Shown here piece by piece: positions 27,568 through 35,870 of a stretch of DNA of 64,000 bases. Below the pieces are notes generated by a model. It had not been told where the DNA came from. It saw nothing but the letters and a program-made list of their open reading frames with translations, and did not search any database. The position numbers and the translations under genes were made by a program. This DNA comes from Sulfurospirillum diekertiae. GTDB taxonomy: Bacteria > Campylobacterota > Campylobacteria > Campylobacterales > Sulfurospirillaceae. Location: positions 1,674,001 through 1,738,000 of the forward strand of contig NZ_CP023275.1 of assembly GCF_002309535.1 (NCBI RefSeq), written 5' to 3'. Position 1 is the stretch's first letter. The number at the start of each line of letters is the position of its first letter.

Positions 27568-28374
27568 TACAAAAAGTTAAAAGTTTAGCCCGTCTTATCA
27601 TGTTCATTTATTTAAGTATATCAGACTGTTTTGTATATAATGTTCGTTGAATAAATAGTTAAACACACAAGGGCAAAGTTTGAATGAAATTTGAATTACG
27701 AACAAATGCAAAATACTTTACTGATGAAGAATTACTTGATGATTTAAAACGAGTCGCAGGCTTGTTGGGAAAAGACAAAATTACTCAAACAGACTATGCA
27801 CAATATGGAAATTTCAATAAGGGTACATTTCAAAATAGATTTGGTTCTTGGAATAAAGCTTTAGATGCGGCTAATTTGAAAGTTTCCATTGAACAAAACA
27901 TTCCAGATGAAAAGCTATTTGAAAATCTTGAAATTATTTGGCGTACTCTTGGAAGACAACCAAAATATAGTGAAATAACAAAGCCTTTATCTCTATATTC
28001 TACCAAACCTTATGATTCGAGATTTGGAGGTTGGATGAATGCCTGTAAAGCTTTTATTGAATACAAAGAAAATGATATTGAATTTGTTAAATTGATACAA
28101 GAAAAACCCAAAAAGACAAGATACATAAATGAAAAAGTCAGATTAAAAATTCTTAAAAGAGATAATTATAGATGCATAAAATGTGGCAGAAGCCCTGCAA
28201 CTCATCTTGGGATTGCTTTACATATTGACCATATCAAGCCATTTTCAAAAGGCGGAGATAATAGTGAAGAAAATTTGCAAACTCTCTGTGATAAATGTAA
28301 CTTAGGAAAAGGGAATGACGAGAGTGTTTAACAAATCAGAAGGGAAAAGGGGGCTAAACTTTTAACTTTTTACA
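27568..28374. mobile_element. Candidate mobile element: HNH gene between 20-bp inverted repeats
   Basis: The element proper would be 27572-28370 (799 bases). Its ends are perfect 20-bp inverted repeats: 27572-27591 (AAAAGTTAAAAGTTTAGCCC) and 28351-28370. The four bases TACA stand immediately outside both ends (27568-27571 and 28371-28374), like a target-site duplication. The only gene inside is the HNH endonuclease; there is no recognisable DDE, tyrosine or serine recombinase. Three 60-base stretches I counted in it are 23%, 30% and 32% G+C, well below htpG next door, which supports acquisition. I cannot assign it to an insertion sequence family. It could also be a non-autonomous element moved in trans. 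Confidence 0.6.
27684..28331 (+). CDS. HNH endonuclease with two homing-type HNH repeats
   Basis: A 215-residue nuclease-like protein. Two copies of the short repeat often found next to homing endonucleases occur at about 12-66 (with FGSWNKALDAANL) and 74-125 (with FGGWMNACKAF); they probably bind DNA. The C-terminal HNH domain has a zinc-type CIKC (164-167), HIDHIKPFSKGG with H180 and H183 as metal or catalytic residues, and LCDKCN (202-206). All key residues are present, so it is likely active. A TATAAT at 27636-27641 could be its own promoter. It lies alone between inverted repeats, in DNA of lower G+C than its neighbours. Restriction (McrA-like) is an alternative role. Confidence 0.85.
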   Translation: MKFELRTNAKYFTDEELLDDLKRVAGLLGKDKITQTDYAQYGNFNKGTFQNRFGSWNKALDAANLKVSIEQNIPDEKLFENLEIIWRTLGRQPKYSEITKPLSLYSTKPYDSRFGGWMNACKAFIEYKENDIEFVKLIQEKPKKTRYINEKVRLKILKRDNYRCIKCGRSPATHLGIALHIDHIKPFSKGGDNSEENLQTLCDKCNLGKGNDESV

Positions 28375-30106
28375 TGTAAAGTGTGATTGCCCTCACCGCT
28401 TCAGGGTATGCGTGAGCGTACTTTTGAATACTCGTTCCAAAACTCTCCAACATATCTTTGGCTCTTATAAAAAGCGCCGTATCATCCTCTATTTTGGCTA
28501 ATTCAAAAAGATTTTTTATCATGGTAGAAAGCGGGCTTTTGTAGCTGTTGTCTTCCAAGACGGCTTTGGCACGAAACGCTTTGTCGGAGAGAAACCACGT
28601 GCCTTCTTTGTAGAACTTATGTTCAGCTTCATGGCTTAGTTTTTTTGCCAACTCTACGTAACGAGCCTCTTTTGTATGTGCATGACCGCGCAATAAACTT
28701 TCAATCACAAAAGCATAATCTTCCAGCAACGCTTCCACTTTCAAACTACCGCCTAAAACCATTTGGTGGTACAAAACACCGTTTACATGTAAAGTCTTGA
28801 GAAGCGTGTCTAGCACATTTTTCGCTTTTTCAGTCTTGCCTGCTTCAAAAAGAGCCGTAACCATCAAAGCATTCCACGCGGTCAAAATTTTCGTGTCAAT
28901 AAACGGATACGCCACCTTTTGACGCTCCTCCTTTAAAATCGCAATCGCTTCATCCAAACGTGCAGGTTTCTCGTTACATGTAAGCGTAGGATTGGTGCTC
29001 TGGTGCTCAAAATTACCAAATTTGGTGATACCAAAATAGTCCATCACGGCTTTTGCTTCAACCTCATTCAACCCTCCGTTTAACAGAGCCTCTTTAGCCT
29101 CAGCAAACCCAAAAACAAAGTATTTGCCCTCTTCTACTTCACTGTCCGCATCGCTGGCACTAAGGTACAAACCTTCTTTTAAAAATCGCTCATCCATTGC
29201 TTCGATGGTTGTGTCAATCACCTCTTGAAAGAAAGGTTTTTGCGTGATTTTAAACACTTTAGCATAGACTTCGATGAGTTCAGCATTGGTGTAAAGCATC
29301 TTTTCAAAATGAGGAATTACCCAGCTCTCATCGACACTGTAACGGTAAAAGCCACCTTCGATTTGGTCATTTATACCACCTCGTGCCATCGCATTTAAGG
29401 CATCTTCGCTCATGTACAACGCTTCTAGATTACCTGTTTTGTGATAAATATCTAAAAGGGCATTCCACGTCGAAGCATGGGGAAACTTCGGAGCACTGCC
29501 AATGCCTTTGGAAACCTCGTCATAGCTCGCCTTTACTTTGCTCACAAACGTTTCAATGACCGTGTCCGTATGAATGCTCTCCTTTTGCTCAAAACTGCGC
29601 TCGTAATGCTTGATGGCCGCTTCGATGCTTTGCGCACTCTTTTGAATTTCTGCTAAATCATCGTCAAATTTGCCTTTGATAAAACTCGTAAGCTCCCGAA
29701 ATCCCATACGCCCATGAGCACTTTGTGGCGGCAGATACGTTCCTGCAAAAATGACTTGCTGTGAGGGAGTCATAATAATGCTGAGCGGCCATCCACCCGA
29801 GCGCTGGGTGAGCAGATAATGCACATCTTGGTAGTATTTATCAAGGTCTGGCATCTCTTCACGGTCCACTTTGATGCTCACATAAGAGTCATTGAGCACT
29901 TTAGCACTCACTTCATCTTCAAACGTCTCTCGCTCCATCACATGACACCAATGACAAGTACTGTACCCGATGGAGAGAAAAATCAGCTTGTTCTCTTTTT
30001 TGGCTTTGGCAAGCGCTTTATCGCTCCACGCCATCCAGTTTACAGGATTGTGCGCGTGTTGAAGAAGGTAAGGAGAATCCTCGTGGATCAGCTCATTGGT
30101 ATACAT
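28370..30106 (-). CDS. DUF255 thioredoxin-fold protein (YyaL/SSP411 family)
   Basis: A 578-residue protein of the DUF255 family, a thioredoxin-like N-domain joined to an (alpha/alpha)6 barrel related to glycoside-processing enzymes. The thioredoxin part holds [16 protein letters not shown], with CxxC near residues 49-52, and [13 protein letters not shown]. The barrel part includes [17 protein letters not shown] and [10 protein letters not shown]. It is shorter than the roughly 650-700 residues usual for the family. The biochemical activity is unsettled. Its stop codon TAA lies exactly at the edge of the HNH element and is partly supplied by the inverted repeat, so the original C-terminus may have been nine residues longer. 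The rhodanese gene precedes it by eight bases, in the same operon. Confidence 0.88.
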   Translation of the reverse strand: MYTNELIHEDSPYLLQHAHNPVNWMAWSDKALAKAKKENKLIFLSIGYSTCHWCHVMERETFEDEVSAKVLNDSYVSIKVDREEMPDLDKYYQDVHYLLTQRSGGWPLSIIMTPSQQVIFAGTYLPPQSAHGRMGFRELTSFIKGKFDDDLAEIQKSAQSIEAAIKHYERSFEQKESIHTDTVIETFVSKVKASYDEVSKGIGSAPKFPHASTWNALLDIYHKTGNLEALYMSEDALNAMARGGINDQIEGGFYRYSVDESWVIPHFEKMLYTNAELIEVYAKVFKITQKPFFQEVIDTTIEAMDERFLKEGLYLSASDADSEVEEGKYFVFGFAEAKEALLNGGLNEVEAKAVMDYFGITKFGNFEHQSTNPTLTCNEKPARLDEAIAILKEERQKVAYPFIDTKILTAWNALMVTALFEAGKTEKAKNVLDTLLKTLHVNGVLYHQMVLGGSLKVEALLEDYAFVIESLLRGHAHTKEARYVELAKKLSHEAEHKFYKEGTWFLSDKAFRAKAVLEDNSYKSPLSTMIKNLFELAKIEDDTALFIRAKDMLESFGTSIQKYAHAYPEAVRAITLYM

Positions 30107-30114
30107 CGTACGAC

Positions 30115-30507
30115 CTAAGGCTTATAGGCTATAGGAGTATAACCTTTGCGCATTAAAGATTTAATACCGCCTTTAAGATTGACCACTTTGTAACCTTGCT
30201 TTGAAAGAAGCTCAGTCACAGCCGCACTTCGGCTACCCGTTCTGCAAATCACAGCAAACTCTTTATCTTTGCTCACATACTTATCAAGCTCTTTCATGAA
30301 ACTATCTGCGTCATAACGTCCTTGCTCATCAAAAAAAGTGAGCGGGATAGCATCTTTAACCATTCCAGTCTCTTTCCATTCTGGCATGGTTCGAATATCA
30401 ATGATTTTAATACCACTTTTAACAACCTCTTCGCTTACATCAACATGGCGTAATTCCGCAAATAAAAAGGTTGTAAAAAGGGCTATAAGCAGTAAGATTT
30501 TGGACAT
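30115..30507 (-). CDS. Exported single-domain rhodanese
   Basis: A 130-residue periplasmic rhodanese-like sulfurtransferase. A signal peptide (about 1-17, ending LFAE) precedes one rhodanese domain with [19 protein letters not shown] and the active-site loop CRTGSRS, Cys88. The substrate is unknown; sulfide or polysulfide handling fits a sulfur-respiring lifestyle but is inference. It lies eight bases before the DUF255 gene, with AGGAG before the start. Confidence 0.88.
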   Translation of the reverse strand: MSKILLLIALFTTFLFAELRHVDVSEEVVKSGIKIIDIRTMPEWKETGMVKDAIPLTFFDEQGRYDADSFMKELDKYVSKDKEFAVICRTGSRSAAVTELLSKQGYKVVNLKGGIKSLMRKGYTPIAYKP

Positions 30508-30570
30508 AAAAAACTCCTCTCTTTTTAGGAGTTATTTTATCTCTTTTAAGTTAGCAGAACTTTAAAATTT

Positions 30571-30736
30571 ATAGGCTTTTTCATAACCTTTGAAAAGATA
30601 AAGAGTGTGCTTAGAGTGCGTTAATTTTTAAAACTCAAAATAGAGTCATAGCCAAAGCTATGGCGATGTTTTTAGTTTTGAAAAGTGATGTGCTATGAGT
30701 GATACTCTTTTTTCAATAGGTTATGCAAAAGGCTAT
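30571..30736. repeat. 166-nt imperfect inverted repeat between uvrD-type and rhodanese genes
   Basis: The whole stretch is self-complementary with scattered mismatches. The outer arms pair 30571-30606 with 30704-30736 (ATAGGCTTTTTCATAACC against ATAGCCTTTTGCATAACC). The centre is CATAGC-CAAA-GCTATG (30647-30662). Inner parts pair less well. It ends exactly on the first base of the helicase stop codon. It could be a MITE-like repeat, a long RNA hairpin processed between genes, or a terminator. No open reading frame is contained. I saw no second copy in the window. Confidence 0.65.
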
Positions 30737-32766
30737 TAATGTACCATTCCCGCTTCAACTAAAAAAGGTGAATGGGTGTAGCTGATTTTTTTGATCTTGT
30801 CGTATTTGGCATAGGAGAGAATGAGCATGTCTTTTGCCCGTGTGGTTGCCACATAAAAGAGGCGACGCTCTTCTTCTAAGCTTCCACCCTTTTGCATCAA
30901 TTTTCGGTTAGGAAAACGCCCGTCCATAAGGTCGATGACATACACCTCTTTAAACTCCAACCCTTTACTCGCATGAATACTGAGTAAATTAACCCCTTCA
31001 CCTTCACTCATTTCATTACTTCCAAGCGTCAGCGCATTTAAAAAACGTTCACTCGAAGCGTAACCACTCGCCAAATCTTTCAGCAAATGCCCTTTTCGAA
31101 AGATGCGTGCACGTGCTTCTGCTTTGAGTTTTTCATCAATGGTTCCATCTTTTTTAATCGTGCGCTTAATAGCTAAAACTTCAGCAATCGCACTAAAGAC
31201 TTCAGAACTTAAGACATGGTTGATAAGGCTTTGCGGTGTTTTAATACGTGTCGCATGTTTCATAAACTTATAAAACTGGTGTAGAAACTTCGCACCATCA
31301 GTGGTCAACTTTGGATGTTTCAAAATAGGATTGGAGAGAAAAAGCTCTTCAAAGCCAAAATTGTAAAAGCGACTGACACTCCCTAAATCAATAATGTCAT
31401 CAAAAAGTCCTAATTGATGGTTTTTAGCCCGTTTTTTAAAAATGTCTTCCACATCCTCTCTGGGATTGAAAAAACCTTGGTAGATATTGCCATTACCCAG
31501 TTTAAAAAGTCCATCAAAAAGCTCTTTGGAAAGCGAACTTCCCACACCTCTGGCGTATTCAAAACTATGAATAAACGCCATCATATCTTTAGGATTAACG
31601 ACCACGCCAACAAGATCGAGCATCGCTTTGACTTCGGCTGAGTCAAAAAAGCTGATCCCACCTTTTCGCTTACAAGCAATGCCCTGCTCACGTAGAGTGG
31701 CTTCAATACCATCGGCAGTAGAGTTATTGCGAAAAATAACGGCAATGTCGGCAGGTGCATGCGTAGAATGCTTAATGAGCGTTGATATCGCCTGATACTG
31801 GGAAAAAAGCTCATCATAGATTAAAAGTTTTGGTGCTTCAAATGTACCATCACGCGTTACTTCAAGCCTTTTTTCATATAACCTTGGATTTTTTTCAATG
31901 ACACGGTTAGCTAAGGAAAGAATTTTATGGGATGATCGGTAATTTTTATTGAGCGTAAATACATTGGCATTGGGATAGCGCGTGGCAAAAGAGCCGATGA
32001 TGTCAATATTGGCGCCATTAAACGCGTAAATACTCTGATCATAATCTCCCACACAAAAGAGGGATTTAGAGTGAAAAGCATCAATCAACGAGCCCTGCAA
32101 CGTGTTGGTATCTTGGTACTCATCAATGAGCACTTCATCAAAATTAAGCGCATCGGTAGCCTTGAGCGTATCTCGCATCAAAATCAAAAGATCGTTAAAA
32201 TCGACATATCCAAATTCACGCTTAAGTGCTTGAAACTCTTCAAAAATATCTTCGTAAATATCAAAAAAAAGTCCGTGTTCGCTGTCATTTGACTCAAGCC
32301 ATTCCGTAAAGCTCTGTGTCACGGTACTGTTTTGATAAAGCGAAAAAAGATCATACAAATACGCTGCACTGTACGCCTTTGCACTTGAGTCAATATGGTC
32401 AAAACGGCGTCTATCGTGAATACTTTTGAGTAAGATTTTGAGATCTTTAGGCTGTTTGAGGACGATATTGCGTCCCAATTTTTTTAAAAGGCGGTAACTC
32501 ACCGCATGAAACGTGCCTGATTCGATTTGAGAAGTAATCGTTTTATCGAAGAAAACACCCACGCGCTCAAGCATTTCAGCAGCAGCTTTATTGGTAAAAG
32601 TAAGCAGTAAGATTTTAGAGGGGTGTGTGCCATGATTGAGAAGGTGAGCAATCCTCGCGACAATGGTCGAAGTTTTGCCCGTTCCGGCACTGGCAATAAT
32701 AAGATTATATCCTGAGGGTGCTGTTGCGGCACTTCTTTGCTCAGCATTAAGTCGACTAAGAGGCAT
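30736..32766 (-). CDS. UvrD/Rep-type superfamily 1 helicase
   Basis: A 676-residue 3'-5' DNA helicase. Walker A ASAGTGKTSTIV lies near residue 30, motif II is DEYQDTN near 222, followed by GDYDQSIYAFNGA (motif III), NKNYRSS (IV), GEGVNLLSIHASKGLEF (V) and YVATTRAKDMLI (VI). The length fits the UvrD/Rep/PcrA group. Whether it acts in nucleotide excision repair or replication restart cannot be decided here. It may be transcribed after the four-gene MshM-like cluster upstream, from which it is separated by 68 bases. Confidence 0.94.
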   Translation of the reverse strand: MPLSRLNAEQRSAATAPSGYNLIIASAGTGKTSTIVARIAHLLNHGTHPSKILLLTFTNKAAAEMLERVGVFFDKTITSQIESGTFHAVSYRLLKKLGRNIVLKQPKDLKILLKSIHDRRRFDHIDSSAKAYSAAYLYDLFSLYQNSTVTQSFTEWLESNDSEHGLFFDIYEDIFEEFQALKREFGYVDFNDLLILMRDTLKATDALNFDEVLIDEYQDTNTLQGSLIDAFHSKSLFCVGDYDQSIYAFNGANIDIIGSFATRYPNANVFTLNKNYRSSHKILSLANRVIEKNPRLYEKRLEVTRDGTFEAPKLLIYDELFSQYQAISTLIKHSTHAPADIAVIFRNNSTADGIEATLREQGIACKRKGGISFFDSAEVKAMLDLVGVVVNPKDMMAFIHSFEYARGVGSSLSKELFDGLFKLGNGNIYQGFFNPREDVEDIFKKRAKNHQLGLFDDIIDLGSVSRFYNFGFEELFLSNPILKHPKLTTDGAKFLHQFYKFMKHATRIKTPQSLINHVLSSEVFSAIAEVLAIKRTIKKDGTIDEKLKAEARARIFRKGHLLKDLASGYASSERFLNALTLGSNEMSEGEGVNLLSIHASKGLEFKEVYVIDLMDGRFPNRKLMQKGGSLEEERRLFYVATTRAKDMLILSYAKYDKIKKISYTHSPFLVEAGMVH

Positions 32767-32834
32767 TAGATTCCTAGAGTAAAAAAATTAGAGGAGGGAT
32801 TTTAGTCCAAAACACCCTAAAATAAAGTAAAGCC

Positions 32835-33371
32835 TTATAGGTACCAATGACGCTTAACCAACTTACCATCTTTATTTTCGTCGATATAAACCTTTTTTGG
32901 ATCATCATCTGAGAGCCATAATAAGTAGTTCATCTCCGGTGTTGTGATTTCAACACGTTTATCAACGATTTCATAATTACCTTTAGAAAGCTGTTCAAAG
33001 ACTATTGAGAGGACATGATTGGTTCGTGGGAGTTTGAGTTCTTTGAGATTAATATTGTCGTGCATAAATTGATAAATAAGTTTTTTTTGAAGCACCAATG
33101 TCGCAAAATAAGAGCCACTCTCGCGGTATTCTTTCGTGCTAACAAGATTTTTGCTGATATTTCCAAGAGGATTGATTGAATCAACTCTTGAACAGGCATC
33201 ACCAATGGCAACAAGGATTTGCTCATTTTTATCATTTTTCAGAATAAAAGCATTGCCTTCATTGCATACTTTATCAAAATTTTTAGCCTCATAATCTCTT
33301 AAAACATCGTTATAAGAGTATGCGTAGATGTAACTCCAAAAGACACCCAATAATGCAAAAACGACTCTCAT
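32835..33371 (-). CDS. Exported hypothetical protein of the MshM/MshN-like cluster
   Basis: A 178-residue protein with a signal peptide (about 1-18, ending YAYS) and a helical TPR-like start (DVLRDYEAKNFDKVCNEG). Two Cys near residues 37 and 59 may form a disulfide. I do not recognise a family. It overlaps the TPR membrane protein by four bases and therefore belongs to that cluster. Confidence 0.65.
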   Translation of the reverse strand: MRVVFALLGVFWSYIYAYSYNDVLRDYEAKNFDKVCNEGNAFILKNDKNEQILVAIGDACSRVDSINPLGNISKNLVSTKEYRESGSYFATLVLQKKLIYQFMHDNINLKELKLPRTNHVLSIVFEQLSKGNYEIVDKRVEITTPEMNYLLWLSDDDPKKVYIDENKDGKLVKRHWYL

Positions 33372-34015
33372 TCTTGTCCTTTGTAAAAATTTAGAAGTTC
33401 TTGTGCTTCTTTAGAATTAATATAGCCTAAAAAAAGTTCTAAAGACCTTATGGCTTCTGCTCTATCTCCCAGATAAAATTTTGCCTTTGCATACAAAATC
33501 CAGGGTAGATCAGAGTGTGAGTCACGTTTGCTTGCCTCTTTAGTCCAAAGTATAACTTCACTATACGATTTGCGTTCAAAATAAAAATGTGCCAAAGCAT
33601 ACGCATTAGAAAAATTTTGTTCCGCTTGAAATACCTTTATCAAATGCTGTTCTTCATTCAACGATCTCTTGGCTTCTTCTAGCTCAGCAGAAGGTAATTT
33701 AGTCTTGTCCTTATACACATGTGGTGCTAAAAAAAGTGTCTCTGATGAAGTCTTCATTTGTGATATCGGTATAACCTCTACCCTTGGTGTTGTCGTCTCA
33801 TTGATATCAGAAAGAAGGGGGATAGACACATTAATTTCAGGAACCGATGTATTTGTTGTTTCATTTATCCCTTGATGGGTATGATTCAACCAATAATAAA
33901 TACCAAACGCACCTAAAAATAAAAAGGCAAGGGAAGAAACTAAACGAATGATACGTATTTTTTTAAGTCTTGCACAACGTTTTTCTAACTCTTCAAAACG
34001 ACTACTTGTCATCAA
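33368..34015 (-). CDS. Single-pass membrane protein with TPR-like C-terminus (MshN/CtsX-like position)
   Basis: A 215-residue inner-membrane protein: a short basic cytoplasmic N-terminus, one membrane helix (about 25-44), a Thr/Pro-rich linker and TPR-like helices in the periplasm (VFQAEQNFSNAYALAHFYFE and EASKRDSHSDLPWILYAKAKFYLGD). Its shape and position after an ExeA/MshM-type ATPase resemble MshN of MSHA-type systems or the membrane partner of CtsP in Campylobacter DNA uptake. That role is inferred from shape and context, not from close sequence recognition. Confidence 0.6.
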   Translation of the reverse strand: MMTSSRFEELEKRCARLKKIRIIRLVSSLAFLFLGAFGIYYWLNHTHQGINETTNTSVPEINVSIPLLSDINETTTPRVEVIPISQMKTSSETLFLAPHVYKDKTKLPSAELEEAKRSLNEEQHLIKVFQAEQNFSNAYALAHFYFERKSYSEVILWTKEASKRDSHSDLPWILYAKAKFYLGDRAEAIRSLELFLGYINSKEAQELLNFYKGQE

Positions 34016-34802
34016 TGAGTCCTATATCTAATGCTGCCATCGTTAAAAGACAGCTGTTAAGTTTTCGGTATTTTGATAAGCTTTTTTTCTGTGCATAATC
34101 AAGAAGCTTCATGAGCGTATAGAGAAATTTTTTAATTGTACGAAAGTTTCCTTTGGCATAACGCGCAATGACTTTCGCCTCATGTTTAGAAAACATGAGG
34201 GCAATATCACCATGCATATGCCCCATAAGCAATGTTTGAATATAACGCAGTATCTCATTTTCCTCGAGATTACCATATTCAATGACAAGCTTCGTACGTG
34301 TTTTAAATTGCTTTTTATTCAGTAAAATGATACCTTCGTCTTTGTGCATAGCCAGTACAAATTGAAACAGTTTTGTGTCACTTAAAATACGAATAAACTC
34401 AAATTGATCATTATTTAGCAGTTGCGCTTCATCAATAAAAATCGTGCACAACGTCCCTACATAAGCTTCAAATAGATCATCTAAAAATTCGCCTTGACTT
34501 TTATTTTTATCAAAGTTCATGCCTCGCGCTTCATAAAGCTCTTTATAGAGATCACGTGGATCAAAAAAAGGGTGCTCTATCAAAACAGTAGTCGTTTTAA
34601 GTGCTGTTGCATGGTGCATGACTCGCATGATATGACTTTTCCCAACACCAGGATCACCAATAATAAACATAAGGGGAATAGCAGGATTGCCAATGGCTTC
34701 TTGGAGTTTATTGCGAGCAATTTCAGCACTGATACTATCAAAATACAACGAAGGATCAACCGTGTCTTTAAAAAACTCTTTTGCAGCTTCAAAATCTTTC
34801 AT
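34002..34802 (-). CDS. ExeA/MshM-type AAA ATPase
   Basis: A 266-residue AAA ATPase with Walker A IIGDPGVGKSHIM near residue 45 and Walker B TIFIDEAQLL near 118. A sensor-like RILSDTKLFQFVLAMH and a C-terminal helical lid follow. This is the GspA/ExeA/MshM group, peripheral ATPases of type II secretion, MSHA pili and, as CtsP in Campylobacter jejuni, natural transformation. It overlaps the TPR protein gene by 14 bases and abuts the upstream gene with no gap. The secretin and main motor genes of such a system are not in the window. Confidence 0.75.
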   Translation of the reverse strand: MKDFEAAKEFFKDTVDPSLYFDSISAEIARNKLQEAIGNPAIPLMFIIGDPGVGKSHIMRVMHHATALKTTTVLIEHPFFDPRDLYKELYEARGMNFDKNKSQGEFLDDLFEAYVGTLCTIFIDEAQLLNNDQFEFIRILSDTKLFQFVLAMHKDEGIILLNKKQFKTRTKLVIEYGNLEENEILRYIQTLLMGHMHGDIALMFSKHEAKVIARYAKGNFRTIKKFLYTLMKLLDYAQKKSLSKYRKLNSCLLTMAALDIGLIDDK

Positions 34803-35309
34803 CTAGAAATTAACCGCTTTTTCCTCAGGAATGAGAGATCTTTTAGGAAGAGGAGGTGCTAGATTGAGCTGTGGTTGGGATTGATATTGCTGTTTGGGTG
34901 CACTGTTTTGTTGCTGTTGCTGTTGGAAAACACCCTCTTTTTTGATGGCATCAACGATTTCTTGTGTGGTTGGATTGGTTTTAACAGTCAACTCTTGAAT
35001 ATACACAGAATCAATCACTAAATTATGGGTTTTTTTGGCATAAGTAATCAGTGTAGATTTTAAAAGCTCTTTTCCACGAGAAGTCACAAGGTCTTCTGCA
35101 AAATAACTGCCTATAACAATATTGAGGGCGTCAACAACTTTATGCTCATTTTTTTTGACATCAGTGCCTTCAAAAACTAAACCAACGGTTACTTCAACAG
35201 GCTTTTTATCGGCTTTTGCAAAAACATTGGTTTTGAAATGCTCCAACACCAATGTTTCTGCGAAAAGGCTTACATGTAAAAGTAAAATTGCTGTTAAAAG
35301 ACGTTTCAT
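34803..35309 (-). CDS. Exported FliL-like domain protein with Gln-rich tail
   Basis: A 168-residue protein: a signal peptide (about 1-17, ending LFAE), a domain of about 100 residues whose pattern (PVEVTVGLVFEG, then VIGSYFAEDLVTSRGKELLK and VIDSVYIQEL) recalls the periplasmic domain of FliL, and a low-complexity tail with six consecutive Gln and further Gln/Pro-rich sequence. The tail is encoded by a short CAA/CAG run (about 34908-34926 on the plus strand), which could vary in length. It is the first gene of the four-gene cluster. FliL-like proteins work beside membrane motors, which would suit a secretion or pilus machine, but this is inference. Confidence 0.55.
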   Translation of the reverse strand: MKRLLTAILLLHVSLFAETLVLEHFKTNVFAKADKKPVEVTVGLVFEGTDVKKNEHKVVDALNIVIGSYFAEDLVTSRGKELLKSTLITYAKKTHNLVIDSVYIQELTVKTNPTTQEIVDAIKKEGVFQQQQQQNSAPKQQYQSQPQLNLAPPLPKRSLIPEEKAVNF

Positions 35310-35321
35310 ACGACCCTTTTT

Positions 35322-35831
35322 TTAGACTGATGTATCGAGCACACTTCCGCCAAGCTCTTTGATTCTAGCATCAACTTTTTCCAGTGCTTTTTGCATTGTA
35401 GTATAACTAATTTCAGGTAATTTTTCACCCCAAAGCTTTTCGGCATCTGAAAAACCTAGGAGCATTCCAGAGCGTCCAGCTTGAAGTTTGGAAAGGTCAG
35501 TTCCTGCTCCATTAATGACAAAATCTGCAATGCGTGCGCTCGTTTGCGCAATGCCAAAAAAACCATCGTCCGCGACCAAGGCCTTAGCTTCATCTTGACT
35601 CAACTGCCCAATAGGCTTACCTTTGTACCCAATATCAGCCAGTGTAAACGTATCGGCTTGTGTCGTAAAAGTCGTTTTTGACTCAGAAGCCATTTGTGCC
35701 ATGTAGTCTGCCAAGTAACTATCGGTAATCTGCTTACCTGTCGTCAGTTTTTTATCTTTAGCATTGATGTCTTGATTGCTTTGTGAGTAGGTTATCAAGC
35801 CTTTTGATTCATACGAAATTTCCAGATTCAT
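35322..35831 (-). CDS. Conserved hypothetical protein of Campylobacterota type
   Basis: A 169-residue soluble protein without signal peptide or membrane segment. It has a polar N-terminus (SYESKGLITYSQSNQDI), a central GFFGIAQTSARIADFVI and a helical C-terminus (EKVDARIKELGG). Proteins like this are sometimes labelled 'hydrogenase-4 component G' in related genomes, but nothing in the sequence supports a hydrogenase role. It lies 12 bases before the FliL-like gene and may belong to that operon. A TTTACATGTAAA copy (35857) lies in the gap to the Pif1-like gene. Confidence 0.6.
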   Translation of the reverse strand: MNLEISYESKGLITYSQSNQDINAKDKKLTTGKQITDSYLADYMAQMASESKTTFTTQADTFTLADIGYKGKPIGQLSQDEAKALVADDGFFGIAQTSARIADFVINGAGTDLSKLQAGRSGMLLGFSDAEKLWGEKLPEISYTTMQKALEKVDARIKELGGSVLDTSV

Positions 35832-35870
35832 GTTTGCCCCCTTAAACCTGTTTCTTTTACATGTAAATCG

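Noticed and set aside
27592..27683. A small transposase or attC-like integron site in the HNH element
   Set aside because: No reading frame of suitable length and no paired core sites of attC type could be found.
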